Below are positions 37,036-45,926 of a stretch of DNA of 64,000 bases, in pieces (within the stretch, counting starts at the first letter, position 1; each line of letters starts with the position of its first letter). The notes beneath the pieces were generated by a model that saw only the letters and a list, made by a program, of their open reading frames with translations, had not been told where the DNA came from and did not search any database. The position numbers and the translations under genes are program-made. The stretch covers positions 49,622 to 113,621 of the forward strand of contig JBBRRB010000017.1 of NCBI GenBank assembly GCA_038225555.1, in the 5' to 3' direction. This DNA comes from JANXQZ01 sp038225555. Lineage in GTDB: Bacteria; Acidobacteriota; Terriglobia; Bryobacterales; Bryobacteraceae.

Positions 37036-37956
37036 ATGACTCTCCGGTCCGCATTGTCTCTGCTCGCGGCGCTCCCGCTCGCCGCCCAAGTCCATTTCGT
37101 TCCCGAAACCACCAGCATCAACATCGACGGCAAACCCTTTACCGAATTCCACGCGGGCACCGATGTCGGCAAGCCTTTCCTGGCGCCTTTGCGCTCGGCG
37201 TCAGGCAAAATCGTCACTAGGCATTTCCCCATGGAAATGGTAGAGGGGGAGAGCCGGGACCACCCGCATCACCGCGGTCTCTGGTTCTCTTATGACGATG
37301 TAAACGGGGTTAAGTTTTGGGAGAACGACCCGTCTTATACGAAACCCAACATCGGGCATATTGTGGTTCGCGACACGAAGTGGAAAGAATCTGCCAAGAC
37401 GGGGGTTCTTACGATGCTTGCGGACTGGAAGAGTCCCAGCGGGAAGGTGGAACTGTCGGAGAACCGTACCATGACTTTCTACTCGGACCCGTCGCTCCGC
37501 ATCATCGATTTCGATATCAACTTAACCGCTCCCGAAAAGGTCGTGTTCGGAGACACCAAGGAGGGCGCCTTCGCGATTCGACTTGCGGATTCGATGAGCG
37601 AGAAGAAGGGCGGCAAGATGGTGAATGCAGAAGGCCAGTCCGGGATGAAAGACGTTTGGGGTCACAAGTCGAAGTGGGTGGATTACTCGGGGGACGTGGA
37701 GGGCGAAAAACTGGGCATTGCCATCATGGATCATCCCTCCAACCCCCGCCACCCGACCTACTGGCATTCGCGGGACTACGGCCTGTTCGCGCTCGATCCC
37801 TTTGGCCAGCAGGCGTTTGACAAGAATCAGCCGGAGAGCCATTGGACGCTTGAGAAGGGGCAGTCGCTGCGGTTTCGGTGGCGCGTGGTGATTCATTCGG
37901 GGGACGCGGAATCAGCGAACATCCACGAATTATATAACTCGTTTGCTAAGCAATAA
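37036..37956 (+). CDS. Exported PmoA-family (DUF6807) protein
   Basis: A 306-residue protein with a short signal peptide (cut near PLAAQ). The sequence matches the DUF6807/'methane oxygenase PmoA' family, a beta-sandwich related to galactose-mutarotase folds. Visible family phrases are DHPHHRGLWFSYDDVNGVKFW, GAFAIRLADSM, AIMDHPSNPRHPTYWHSRDYG and LRFRWRVVIH. Despite the name there is no evidence of methane oxidation. Family members often sit in carbohydrate-degradation loci of planctomycetes and acidobacteria. It is six bases before an exported RraA-like gene, so the two are likely co-transcribed. No clear ribosome site precedes ATG 37036. Confidence 0.88.
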   Translation: MTLRSALSLLAALPLAAQVHFVPETTSINIDGKPFTEFHAGTDVGKPFLAPLRSASGKIVTRHFPMEMVEGESRDHPHHRGLWFSYDDVNGVKFWENDPSYTKPNIGHIVVRDTKWKESAKTGVLTMLADWKSPSGKVELSENRTMTFYSDPSLRIIDFDINLTAPEKVVFGDTKEGAFAIRLADSMSEKKGGKMVNAEGQSGMKDVWGHKSKWVDYSGDVEGEKLGIAIMDHPSNPRHPTYWHSRDYGLFALDPFGQQAFDKNQPESHWTLEKGQSLRFRWRVVIHSGDAESANIHELYNSFAKQ

Positions 37957-37962
37957 ATTCCC

Positions 37963-38682
37963 ATGAAAAAGCTGATCGCTCTCTTTTCAATTGTTGCGCT
38001 GGCGTTGGCAGGCTGGCTGCTCGCCCAACCCGTTGGGGATCCCATGATCGAAGCCTTCCGCATGGTGGAAGTTGCGTCCGTTGCCGACGCCATGGAACAA
38101 CTCTACGGAACGAAGTCGTACATGTCGCACGACATGCGGCCTGTGCTCACAGCCAAATTCGCAGGTCCGGCCGTCACAGTGCTGTTGAAGAAGGAAGAGC
38201 ATAAGGAGGGAGCATCCGCTTCGCAGGGCATGTTGAGCGCAATTGACGCCGCAGCGCCCGGTTCCGTGTATGTGATGGTGCTCGAGGACGGGGTGGATTA
38301 CGCGGGCATCGGAGGGCTGATGGCGACCGCGATGAAGTATCACGGTTTGGCGGGCGCTGTGATTGACGCTTCGGTGCGCGATACGCCCCAGATCAAGAAG
38401 TTGCAGTTCCCGGTGTTCAGCCGAGGCATCGCACCCTCGACGACGATCAACCATTATCGATTTGCGGGATCGAATATTCCCGTAACTTGCGCGGGAGCTC
38501 GCGTAAATCCGAACGATATTATCGTTGCCGACGAGGATGGCGTGGCTGTCGTGCCGCGCGCCCAAGCTGCCGAGGTGCTGAAAAAGGCGCAGGCGCTGGA
38601 TGACACGGAACATCAGATGCTGCCGTTTATTGAGAAGTTTAAGTCGGTTACGGAGGCGGTTAAGAAGTTTGGGCGGATCTGA
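37963..38682 (+). CDS. Exported RraA-like protein (HMG/CHA aldolase-demethylmenaquinone methyltransferase superfamily)
   Basis: A 239-residue protein. The N-terminus (MKKLIALFSIVALALAGWLL) is a signal peptide, which is unusual because characterised RraA/HMG-aldolase proteins are cytoplasmic. The RraA fold is well supported: VASVADAMEQL, GPAVTV, GGLMATAMKYHGLAGAVIDASVRD, and VNPNDIIVADEDGVAVVP. The conserved Arg-Asp pair of aldolase members is present (SVRDTPQ). It may be a lyase or aldolase rather than an RNase E inhibitor. It follows the DUF6807 gene by six bases. Confidence 0.88.
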   Translation: MKKLIALFSIVALALAGWLLAQPVGDPMIEAFRMVEVASVADAMEQLYGTKSYMSHDMRPVLTAKFAGPAVTVLLKKEEHKEGASASQGMLSAIDAAAPGSVYVMVLEDGVDYAGIGGLMATAMKYHGLAGAVIDASVRDTPQIKKLQFPVFSRGIAPSTTINHYRFAGSNIPVTCAGARVNPNDIIVADEDGVAVVPRAQAAEVLKKAQALDDTEHQMLPFIEKFKSVTEAVKKFGRI

Positions 38683-38687
38683 GGCGT

Positions 38688-39536
38688 TTAGCGAGGGCCG
38701 AGAACGCTCACAAGGGTTTGGGCGGTGATGGTTTTTTCGGCCCAGTTCTCCAAATCGGGAGAGGAGGCTTGGGAGAGCCGCACAGTGGCCCACTTCGGCA
38801 GGTGCCCAAACTTGGTTTGCAGGAGCCTCCGGAGCAGCGTCTGCATGCGTTCCGCATGGCCTTCCTCTCGACCTTCCTCTCGACCTTGTTTGAAAGCCGT
38901 ATTCTGTATTTTCACCAGGATCGGGCTATTTGCAATTTCGATTATGACAGGCATTCCATCCAGCTCCGTCCTTAGTGTATCCGAAATGGGCCGCAAGCCG
39001 CACAGAATTGCCAATTGCGCCAGTGCTTGCGATCTATCGGACGGCGGCAGCGCCAAGATTCCGCTGAGAATCTCTGGTGCCCGTTGTTCCGCGCCACCCG
39101 CCAGAATGGCCAGCACATAATCTTCCGCCGTTCCGCTGCGCAGAAACTCGTCCACTGGAATCTCCCGAATATCCAGCATCTCGCAAGCGAATTGCATCGA
39201 ACCCGTATCCAAGCGGCTGGCCATCCGCATAGGCTTTTGGCCCACATAAAGCACTACATGCCGCACTGGCTTGCGATGCCGCAAGGCGATCAGTAGGTGA
39301 TATGCCGCGACGCGATACGCCATCGCCCGGTCATTCCGGCTCTGAAATTCCAGATGCAGAATCGAATCGTCAGCAAGCAGCAGAAGAAGATCGACGCGGC
39401 GTTGCTGCACCTTGGGAAGTTCCACATTGAGAAAGCCGACGATGGGAACGCCGCCCGTCAAACGTGTCAGCAACGCCGGCCGGCCGTGCTGGAACAAGTC
39501 TTTCAGCGCGCCATCGTAATCGAAACGTTTCTGCAT
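38688..39536 (-). CDS. Rpn/PD-(D/E)XK-type nuclease family protein
   Basis: A 282-residue cytoplasmic protein. The N-terminal half has the PD-(D/E)XK nuclease core of the Rpn (recombination-promoting nuclease)/DUF4351-like group: RRVDLLLLLADDSILHLEFQSR gives the catalytic Asp and the Glu-x-Gln pair. The C-terminal part holds a short Arg/Glu repeat (QGREEGREEGHAER) and a helical tail (LLRRLLQTKFGHLP) seen in many family members. Rpn proteins are linked to genome rearrangement and phage defence, and this is family knowledge only. It is divergent from trpC with 35 bases between starts and has no obvious partner. Confidence 0.82.
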   Translation of the reverse strand: MQKRFDYDGALKDLFQHGRPALLTRLTGGVPIVGFLNVELPKVQQRRVDLLLLLADDSILHLEFQSRNDRAMAYRVAAYHLLIALRHRKPVRHVVLYVGQKPMRMASRLDTGSMQFACEMLDIREIPVDEFLRSGTAEDYVLAILAGGAEQRAPEILSGILALPPSDRSQALAQLAILCGLRPISDTLRTELDGMPVIIEIANSPILVKIQNTAFKQGREEGREEGHAERMQTLLRRLLQTKFGHLPKWATVRLSQASSPDLENWAEKTITAQTLVSVLGPR

Positions 39537-39571
39537 GCTTCACCAAGATGTTACGATGAAAACTCCGAGGC

Positions 39572-40348
39572 ATGGTTAAAGCGGTTCCCGATATTCTGGC
39601 GCAAATTATTGAGCGAAAGAAAGCGGAACTGCTGCATCGTTTGCCGGATCTGGAGAGTCTGGCAGAGGTCTGGGTCGACCGCCGCCGAAACTTCTGCGCG
39701 GCCCTTCTGGCCTGGCCCGTTGCAATCATCGCGGAAATCAAAAAAGCCTCGCCCAGCAAAGGCGTCCTCTGCGATCATTTCGACCCGCCCTCAATCGCCC
39801 GCTCCTACGAAAGAGGCGGTGCTGCTGCTCTCTCGATTCTCACCGACCAACATTATTTCCAGGGCAGCCTCGCGGATCTGCAAGCGGCACGCGAAGCGGT
39901 CAAACTGCCCGTGTTGCGCAAAGATTTTACCATCGACGAGTATCATGTAATTGAAGCCGCAGCGCACGGTGCCGACGCCATTCTGCTGATCGTAGCGGCT
40001 TTGGATGTGCACCGGCTGCGGCGCTTTCGCGAACTGGCGACCGAGTACCGGATGGCTGCTCTAGTAGAGGTCCACGACGAAGAAGAGCTTCAACTAGCGA
40101 TCGATTCCGGGGCAACCATCATCGGTGTGAACAACCGGAATCTCCACACCTTTGAAGTCACGCTCGATACGGCCCTCAGGCTTGCGGACTTAATTCCAAA
40201 CGGGATAATTAAGATTGCCGAAAGCGGTATCAACTCAGTGATAGACGTGCTGCGATTGCAGGCCGCTGGATATCGAGGCTTCCTGGTGGGCGAACATCTG
40301 ATGCGTTCGGGAGATCCCGAACAAGCGTTACGCGCATTGCTCCCATGA
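39572..40348 (+). CDS. trpC: Indole-3-glycerol phosphate synthase
   Basis: TrpC closes the indole ring: carboxyphenylamino-deoxyribulose phosphate to indoleglycerol phosphate. The 258-residue TIM barrel shows the catalytic set IIAEIKKASPSKG (Lys), LTDQHYFQGS, PVLRKDFTIDEYH (Lys), VEVHDEEEL (Glu), IGVNNRNL (Asn), IAESGI (Glu-Ser) and FLVGEHLM. GAGG ends one base before the ATG, so initiation may be weak. It is the first gene of a five-gene run. Each junction in that run is a four-base overlap. Confidence 0.97.
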   Translation: MVKAVPDILAQIIERKKAELLHRLPDLESLAEVWVDRRRNFCAALLAWPVAIIAEIKKASPSKGVLCDHFDPPSIARSYERGGAAALSILTDQHYFQGSLADLQAAREAVKLPVLRKDFTIDEYHVIEAAAHGADAILLIVAALDVHRLRRFRELATEYRMAALVEVHDEEELQLAIDSGATIIGVNNRNLHTFEVTLDTALRLADLIPNGIIKIAESGINSVIDVLRLQAAGYRGFLVGEHLMRSGDPEQALRALLP

Positions 40349-40950
40349 TTGTTAAAATCTGTGGAATTACCAACCCTGATGACGCACTGGCAGCGGTAGA
40401 CTACGGCGCAACCGCGATTGGCCTGAACTTCTATCGAGACAGCCCGCGCTACATCTCGCCAACCGAGGCCGCCATCATCACCGACAAGCTTCCCGCGACC
40501 GTTTTCAAAGTTGGCGTTTTCGTCGGAGAGCCGCCCGAGATTGTCACCAGGATCGCTAAGGACGCCGGGCTCGACATCGCTCAACTACATGGGGGCGCGT
40601 ACTGTTCCAGTTTGCCAGTCTGGAGGGCATTGCCTATTTATGAGGCGATGAGAATGTTCCCCTATAACGAGGAACCATTCGAAGCGCTGTTGGTGGACAC
40701 TCCCTCAGCAATCTTACAAGGCGGCACTGGCCAGACGTTTCGCTGGACCCTGGCTCGCGAATTGGCAAAGCGCACGTCCAAGAAGATTCTTATAGCCGGC
40801 GGTCTCGATGAATCCAATGTTCAGACGGCGATCGCAGAAGCCCAGCCCTGGGGCGTGGACGTGTGTTCGCGCATCGAGACCCTTCCAGGGCGAAAAGATC
40901 TCCAGAAAATGAAGAAGTTCATCCAAGCCGCCTTAGCCGCAAAATTATGA
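40345..40950 (+). CDS. trpF: Phosphoribosylanthranilate isomerase
   Basis: TrpF performs the Amadori rearrangement of phosphoribosylanthranilate, the step before TrpC. The 201-residue protein starts with the family signature MIVKICGITNPDDA (catalytic Cys). It continues with GLNFYRDSPRYI, VGVFV, IAQLHGG, LLVDTPS (catalytic Asp), and the phosphate-binding ILIAGGLDESNV plus GVDVCSRIE. It overlaps trpC by four bases (ATGA-type) and trpB by four. In some bacteria TrpC and TrpF are fused; here they are separate. Confidence 0.96.
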   Translation: MIVKICGITNPDDALAAVDYGATAIGLNFYRDSPRYISPTEAAIITDKLPATVFKVGVFVGEPPEIVTRIAKDAGLDIAQLHGGAYCSSLPVWRALPIYEAMRMFPYNEEPFEALLVDTPSAILQGGTGQTFRWTLARELAKRTSKKILIAGGLDESNVQTAIAEAQPWGVDVCSRIETLPGRKDLQKMKKFIQAALAAKL

Positions 40951-42140
40951 CAACCTCGCATCCCGACGCCACTGGCCACTTCGGACCGTACGGCGGTCGC
41001 TTCGTTCCAGAAGTGCTGATGGCCCCGCTCGAAGAGTTGGAGCACGCCTACTCCGAAGCACGAGTCGACCCCGCATTTCAAGTTGAACTCCGCGACCTCC
41101 TGGCCAACTATGCCGGCCGCCCCACTCCGCTGTACTACGCTAAGCGGCTGACCCAAACCCTTGGCGGCGCGAGGATTTACATCAAGCGCGAGGATTTGCT
41201 GCACACCGGAGCGCACAAGATTAACAACGCGCTAGGCCAGGCACTGCTCGCTCGTCGCATGGGCAAGCAGCGCATCGTGGCTGAGACAGGCGCGGGCCAA
41301 CATGGGGTTGCGACCGCGACCGTGTGCGCATTGTTTGGCCTGGAATGCATCGTGTACATGGGCGAAGACGACATGGAGCGGCAGAAGCTCAACGTCTTCC
41401 GCATGCGACTGCTGGGTGCCAAGGTGGTGGGAGTCAACAGCGGCAGCCGCACTTTGAAGGACGCGATTACGGAAGCCATGCGCGACTGGGTGACGAACGT
41501 CTCCACGACGCATTATCTCCTGGGCTCCGCGCTGGGCCCCCATCCTTATCCTTTAATGGTGCGCGATTTCCACCGGGTGATAGGCGATGAAGCGCGCAAG
41601 CAAATCCTCGAGCGCGAAGGCCGTTTGCCCGATTCAGTATTTGCCTGCGTCGGGGGCGGCAGCAACGCGATTGGAATGTTCTACGCTTTTCTGGGCGACG
41701 AAGGCGTAAAGCTGATCGGAGTGGAGGCGGGCGGGCGCGACAGCCAGCCTGGCAATCACGCGGCTCGTTTCTCGGGAGGATCGCCAGGAGTGTTGCACGG
41801 CGCGTTTAGCTACCTGCTGCAGGACGACGATGGCCAGGTACTGCTCACTCATTCCATCTCCGCGGGCCTCGACTACGCGATGATCGGCCCTGAGCATGCG
41901 CAGTTGAGAGATCAGGGTCGCGCCGAGTATGTGTCATGTAGGGACGAGATTGCGCTTGCTGCAGCAATAACTCTCTCGAGAACCGAGGGTCTCATTCCCG
42001 CCCTTGAATCCGCCCATGGAGTTGCCGAAGCGCTCCGTCGAGCTCCGCATGCCAAGTGCGAACTTTTCGTGATCAATCTTTCGGGCCGCGGCGATAAAGA
42101 TACGGACATTTATCGGGAGAACCTCAAGGAACTTCGATGA
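40947..42140 (+). CDS. trpB: Tryptophan synthase beta chain
   Basis: TrpB joins indole and serine to make tryptophan, using PLP. From ATG 40947 the protein has 397 residues. The PLP Lys is Lys91 in HTGAHKINNALGQ. Other conserved parts are FGPYGGRFVPE at the start, ETGAGQHGVATA, the phosphate-binding GGGSNAIGMF, and the C-terminal LSGRGDKD. The start overlaps the trpF stop as ATGA. A longer reading from 40863 lies inside trpF and is not supported. Confidence 0.98.
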   Translation: MTTSHPDATGHFGPYGGRFVPEVLMAPLEELEHAYSEARVDPAFQVELRDLLANYAGRPTPLYYAKRLTQTLGGARIYIKREDLLHTGAHKINNALGQALLARRMGKQRIVAETGAGQHGVATATVCALFGLECIVYMGEDDMERQKLNVFRMRLLGAKVVGVNSGSRTLKDAITEAMRDWVTNVSTTHYLLGSALGPHPYPLMVRDFHRVIGDEARKQILEREGRLPDSVFACVGGGSNAIGMFYAFLGDEGVKLIGVEAGGRDSQPGNHAARFSGGSPGVLHGAFSYLLQDDDGQVLLTHSISAGLDYAMIGPEHAQLRDQGRAEYVSCRDEIALAAAITLSRTEGLIPALESAHGVAEALRRAPHAKCELFVINLSGRGDKDTDIYRENLKELR

Positions 42141-42949
42141 GCCAGGGCAGAATAGGGCGCGTGTTCCAACGCCTGCGCCAGGAAGGGCGGCCTGGCTTCA
42201 TCGCTTACATCACCGCGGGCGACCCCTCGCCGGCAGAGACTCCAAAACTTGTGGCCGCGCTGGAACGTGGCGGAGCGGACCTGATCGAACTAGGCGTCCC
42301 GTTTTCAGATCCGATGGCGGACGGCCCGGTAATCCAGCGCGGGGCGGACCGCGCATTGAAGGCCGGCACGACGGTCCGGGCGGTTCTCCAAATTGCATCG
42401 GAAATACGCAAGCACTCCGACATTCCGCTGCTGCTCTTCACCTACATGAATCCGGTGTTGCGCTACGGGTTGGAAGATATTGCGCGTGCTGCCGTGGCGC
42501 ATGGAATCGACGGCTGCTTGCTGACCGATCTCAGCGTTGAAGAAGCCGACCGTTACATCGGCGTCATGCGCGCGCAGGATCTTGACACGGTCTTCCTCGC
42601 GGCCCCCACCAGTACCGCCGAACGCCGCAAGCTGGTGGCGAAATACTCGACGGGCTTCGTTTATCTTGTGTCGAGAACGGGTGTAACGGGCGAGCAGGAA
42701 TCGGTTGCGGGCAGCGCGGCGCAACTCGTGAAAGCGATGCGCGCGGAGACCGACCTCCCGCTGGCTGTAGGCTTTGGAATTTCCACTGCGGAACAGGTGC
42801 GTGCGGTGGGCAGCATCGCGGACGCAGTGGTGGTTGGCAGCGCGCTCGTGCGCACTATCGAAACGAACGCGGGCAGCCCAAACCTGGAGGCCAACCTGGA
42901 AGCGTTCACGCGCGAACTCGCCAGTGGTTTACGATCAAAGAATCAATGA
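42137..42949 (+). CDS. trpA: Tryptophan synthase alpha chain
   Basis: TrpA cleaves indoleglycerol phosphate to indole, which passes through a tunnel to TrpB. The 270-residue TIM barrel contains both catalytic acids in LIELGVPFSDPMADGPVIQ, plus FTYMNPVLRYG, LTDLSVEEADRY, the loop VYLVSRTGVTG and the phosphate site VGFGISTAEQV. It overlaps trpB by four bases (ATGA) and aroQ by four. Confidence 0.97.
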   Translation: MSQGRIGRVFQRLRQEGRPGFIAYITAGDPSPAETPKLVAALERGGADLIELGVPFSDPMADGPVIQRGADRALKAGTTVRAVLQIASEIRKHSDIPLLLFTYMNPVLRYGLEDIARAAVAHGIDGCLLTDLSVEEADRYIGVMRAQDLDTVFLAAPTSTAERRKLVAKYSTGFVYLVSRTGVTGEQESVAGSAAQLVKAMRAETDLPLAVGFGISTAEQVRAVGSIADAVVVGSALVRTIETNAGSPNLEANLEAFTRELASGLRSKNQ

Positions 42950-43221
42950 GCGCGGAAAAACTCGCCGATTGCCGCAAGCGGATCGACGCCGTCGATATTC
43001 AGATCCTGAGCTTGCTGAATGAGAGGACGAAGATCGTGCAGGAGATTGGCGCTGTCAAGCAGCAATTTGCCATGCCGATCTACGAGCCCAAGCGGGAGGA
43101 CGCCGTCTACCGAAATGTTCAGGAGAACAACATGGGACCTCTGTCTCCTGAAGCCGTGAAACGGGTGTTCGAACGGATCATCGATGAGATGCGTACCGTT
43201 CAGCGCGACCGCATGTTGTAA
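42946..43221 (+). CDS. aroQ: Chorismate mutase, AroQ class
   Basis: A 91-residue all-helical AroQ-type mutase that turns chorismate into prephenate for Phe/Tyr synthesis. Recognisable parts are CRKRIDAVDIQILSLLNERT, IGAVKQ, PIYEPKRED and a C-terminal VFERIIDEMRTVQ, supplying the usual Arg/Lys and Glu active-site residues. It is a stand-alone domain without fused dehydratase or dehydrogenase. It overlaps trpA by four bases, so the branch enzyme that competes with tryptophan synthesis is co-expressed with the last tryptophan genes. Confidence 0.92.
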   Translation: MSAEKLADCRKRIDAVDIQILSLLNERTKIVQEIGAVKQQFAMPIYEPKREDAVYRNVQENNMGPLSPEAVKRVFERIIDEMRTVQRDRML

Positions 43222-43235
43222 TCAGCGGATAACCA

Positions 43236-44780
43236 CTACGGCAGCCCCAGCAGCCCGCCCACGCTTGCTTCCGCCTTTCCCAGTGCCCTCGCCAACGATA
43301 CCTTCGCCAGATTATGCGCGAACACTGCCGTAATATAGTCCAACTCCCCCGACGCGACCGCTTGCTGCGCCTGCACCACCTCCACCGAATCGGTAATGCC
43401 TGCCTCGTAGCGCTGGCGCGTAAGTCCTAGCGTGTCCCGTGCGACACCCTGATTATTCCGAGCGACCTCCACTTGCTGCGAAGCCGCCTGCAGATCCAGA
43501 AATGCATTCCGCACATCCGCAATGATCCGGCCGCGCACGTCGGCTGCTTCCGCCTTACGCTGATCCAGCGCCGCTTCAGCCTGCTCGATGGACCCTTCCG
43601 TGCGCCCGCCCGCCCAGATAGGAATGCGCAGAGTGCCGGTGACAGCGAAGGTTCCATGCGACTGCGATGGGTTCACCCCGATGGCTCCATAATCGGCGGA
43701 TACCGCCAAAGATGGAAGACGCTCGGCCCTTGCAGCCGTGCGAGCCCGCTCGGCCGAGCGCACCTGAAACGCCGCGGATTCCAAATCTGCCCGATTGCCC
43801 AGCGCCTGTTGGACCGCTTGCTCCACACTCATAGCCGGCACGGGCGAATACGCAACATCGTCCGTCAGATCGTATGCGTCAGTCACCGGCAGCCCGGCCA
43901 ACCGCGCCAGATTGATCTTTTGTTTTGAGAAGTCGTTTAGCAAAGTAGTCAGGCGCTGCTCCTGCGTTTGCAATTCGACTTGGGAACGATTGACGTCGAT
44001 CTTTGCCACCAGCCCCACGGAGCGCCGGTCCTCAACCTGCTTTAGCAGAGCTTTCGCAGTTTCGCGTTGGGCCTCGGCGGAACGGATGCGGGCATTGGCG
44101 GCGACTGCCTGCAAATACACGCCGCCCGCCGCAAGCACTACAAGGTCGCGAGCGTCGCGCATCGCTGCTTCATTCGCCTTGATGAGTTCCCCCGCCGAAC
44201 GATAATTGTTCAGAGCGGTTAAGTCCGCGATAGTCTGCGTCAACGTCGCGCGCAGGTCGAAGTAATTGAACGGCCCAACCACGGTCGGGAAGCGGAAGCC
44301 GGGGACCGGGATATTGATGCGAATGCCGCTCGCTACCAAGTCCGATTGCTGCACGGTCTCCCGCAAAGCCGCGCTGACATTCGGCAGCAAAGCGCTGCGG
44401 GCCACCTTCGACTGCCCGCGAGCCTGGCGAATTGCGTCCGTGATGCCGCTGACCCCGAGGTTGTACTCAAGGGCGCGATCAATCGCCTCACGGAAGCCGA
44501 GCTTGCCGCTAAAAGGCTTGGCGTCGGACCTGCTACCGGAATACGGCCCTTGCACCTGCACAGACGAGTTCAACGTGTTCACGCTGGATGTGACGCCCGG
44601 GATCGGCGTCTGAACGGAATTCACGGACCCGCCCTGAGTCGCCGTGCGCCCCGACAACGGCAGTTGGATCGCCTGCGACGGAGCGCCTGCCCCGCTTTGG
44701 GCTGGACCCTGCGGCCAAGCCGTTCCAGCGAGCGCAACCCAGCAGATCGCTCCCCAGATGCTCGAATTTCTCATCATCAT
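43236..44780 (-). CDS. TolC-family outer-membrane efflux protein
   Basis: A 514-residue exported protein (signal to about residue 23, cut near AWPQG). A ~70-residue low-complexity Gln/Ser/Gly segment comes first, then two TolC/OEP repeats: AIDRALEYNLGVSGITDAIRQA, VNRSQVELQTQEQRLTTLLND, then QALGNRADLESAAFQVRSAERARTAARAERLP and EAGITDSVEVVQAQQAVASG in the second half. It is the last gene of the efflux operon, three bases after the second permease stop. With the upstream adaptor, ATPase and permeases it completes a tripartite pump across both membranes. Confidence 0.92.
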   Translation of the reverse strand: MMMRNSSIWGAICWVALAGTAWPQGPAQSGAGAPSQAIQLPLSGRTATQGGSVNSVQTPIPGVTSSVNTLNSSVQVQGPYSGSRSDAKPFSGKLGFREAIDRALEYNLGVSGITDAIRQARGQSKVARSALLPNVSAALRETVQQSDLVASGIRINIPVPGFRFPTVVGPFNYFDLRATLTQTIADLTALNNYRSAGELIKANEAAMRDARDLVVLAAGGVYLQAVAANARIRSAEAQRETAKALLKQVEDRRSVGLVAKIDVNRSQVELQTQEQRLTTLLNDFSKQKINLARLAGLPVTDAYDLTDDVAYSPVPAMSVEQAVQQALGNRADLESAAFQVRSAERARTAARAERLPSLAVSADYGAIGVNPSQSHGTFAVTGTLRIPIWAGGRTEGSIEQAEAALDQRKAEAADVRGRIIADVRNAFLDLQAASQQVEVARNNQGVARDTLGLTRQRYEAGITDSVEVVQAQQAVASGELDYITAVFAHNLAKVSLARALGKAEASVGGLLGLP

Positions 44781-44783
44781 GTG

Positions 44784-45926
44784 TTATCCGAGTTGCTTTC
44801 GGAACCTCCATACGCTCAGCGACACCAGCACGAGCGTGAACAAAATCAATGCCAGAAAGCTCGGCCATAAGACGTCCAGTCCGCTGCCCTTGAGCAGAGT
44901 CCCGCGCACGATGGTGCCGAAGTGCCGTATGGGATTCAGCAATGTGACCGGCTGAAGCCAGGCTGGCATCGCTTCCACAGGCGTGAGTGCACCGGAGAGC
45001 ATGGCGAGCGGCGGGTTGACGAAGAAGCTCATCAGTTGCGACTGTTGGGCAGAACGCGTGAAGGTCGCGATGAACGTGCCGATGCCGATGCCGCACAAAG
45101 TGCAGAGCGCCGCGGCAAAGGTGACAGTAACCAGGCTGCCGCGAATGGGAACATCGAAGACAAAGCGCAAAAGGCAGAGCGCCAGCACCACCGTCAACAT
45201 GAGCAATGCGAAGAGGGGCGTTATCTTGGCCACAATAATATCCGTGGTGCTGGCGGGCGTCATCAGCAGCTGCTCAACGGTTCCCTTCTCGCGCTCTTTG
45301 ATCATGGCCGTGGATGCCACCAGCGAGCCATTCAGAATCAGGAGCACGCCAAACGTGCCCGTAACAATAAACCATGCGTTTACCAGACCGGGGTTAAATA
45401 GGAATGCTGTTACCGTCGTAACCACGCCCCGTTGGCTGGCGGACGCGGCCGCAATGGGAGCGAACCGCGCACGTACTCCCTCTCGCATCAAATTCTGGTT
45501 GTAAGCCGCCACCAAGCCTTGCGAGTATCCTTCTCCGATGGTCGCCGTGTTTGCATTTACGGCGTTCAAGAGAATCTGAATATCCACGGGCTGCCCTCGC
45601 TGCAGGTCCTTCGCGAACTGATAGGGGACTACCACTCCCGCATCCAAGCGACCCCGGCTGATGGCCGTTTCCAGATCGCGGACAGAAGAGAAATACCCTC
45701 CTAATCGAAAGCTCTTGCTCTCCGTGAAGGACGCGATTAGCTCCCGGCTTTCATGGGTCCGGCTATCGTCCAGCACGCCCAGCCGCAGATTCGAAACCGT
45801 GGAATCGAGCGCGAACCCGAACAGCAGAATTTGAAGCGTCGGCGGCACCACCAACGAGACCGCGAGCCTCCGATCTCTGCGAATCTGGTTAAATTCTTTG
45901 CGGATTAGTGCAAGCAGGCGGGTCAT
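44784..45926 (-). CDS. ABC-2 type transport permease (YbhR-like)
   Basis: A 380-residue permease from ATG 45926, which overlaps the preceding permease stop as ATGA. A longer reading from 46340 is antisense-like and rejected. One N-terminal helix (RRLAVSLVVPPTLQILLFGFAL) is followed by a large periplasmic domain (about 45-175) and five more helices. The family motifs EREKGTVEQLLMTPASTTDIIVAKI and NPIRHFGTIVRG are present. It pairs with the next-door permease as a heterodimer driven by the fused double ATPase. Confidence 0.92.
   Translation of the reverse strand: MTRLLALIRKEFNQIRRDRRLAVSLVVPPTLQILLFGFALDSTVSNLRLGVLDDSRTHESRELIASFTESKSFRLGGYFSSVRDLETAISRGRLDAGVVVPYQFAKDLQRGQPVDIQILLNAVNANTATIGEGYSQGLVAAYNQNLMREGVRARFAPIAAASASQRGVVTTVTAFLFNPGLVNAWFIVTGTFGVLLILNGSLVASTAMIKEREKGTVEQLLMTPASTTDIIVAKITPLFALLMLTVVLALCLLRFVFDVPIRGSLVTVTFAAALCTLCGIGIGTFIATFTRSAQQSQLMSFFVNPPLAMLSGALTPVEAMPAWLQPVTLLNPIRHFGTIVRGTLLKGSGLDVLWPSFLALILFTLVLVSLSVWRFRKQLG

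Noticed and set aside
38870..38890. Short tandem repeat CTCGACCTTC
   Set aside because: It encodes the Arg/Glu repeat REEGREEG in the nuclease tail and is not a CRISPR or mobile element.
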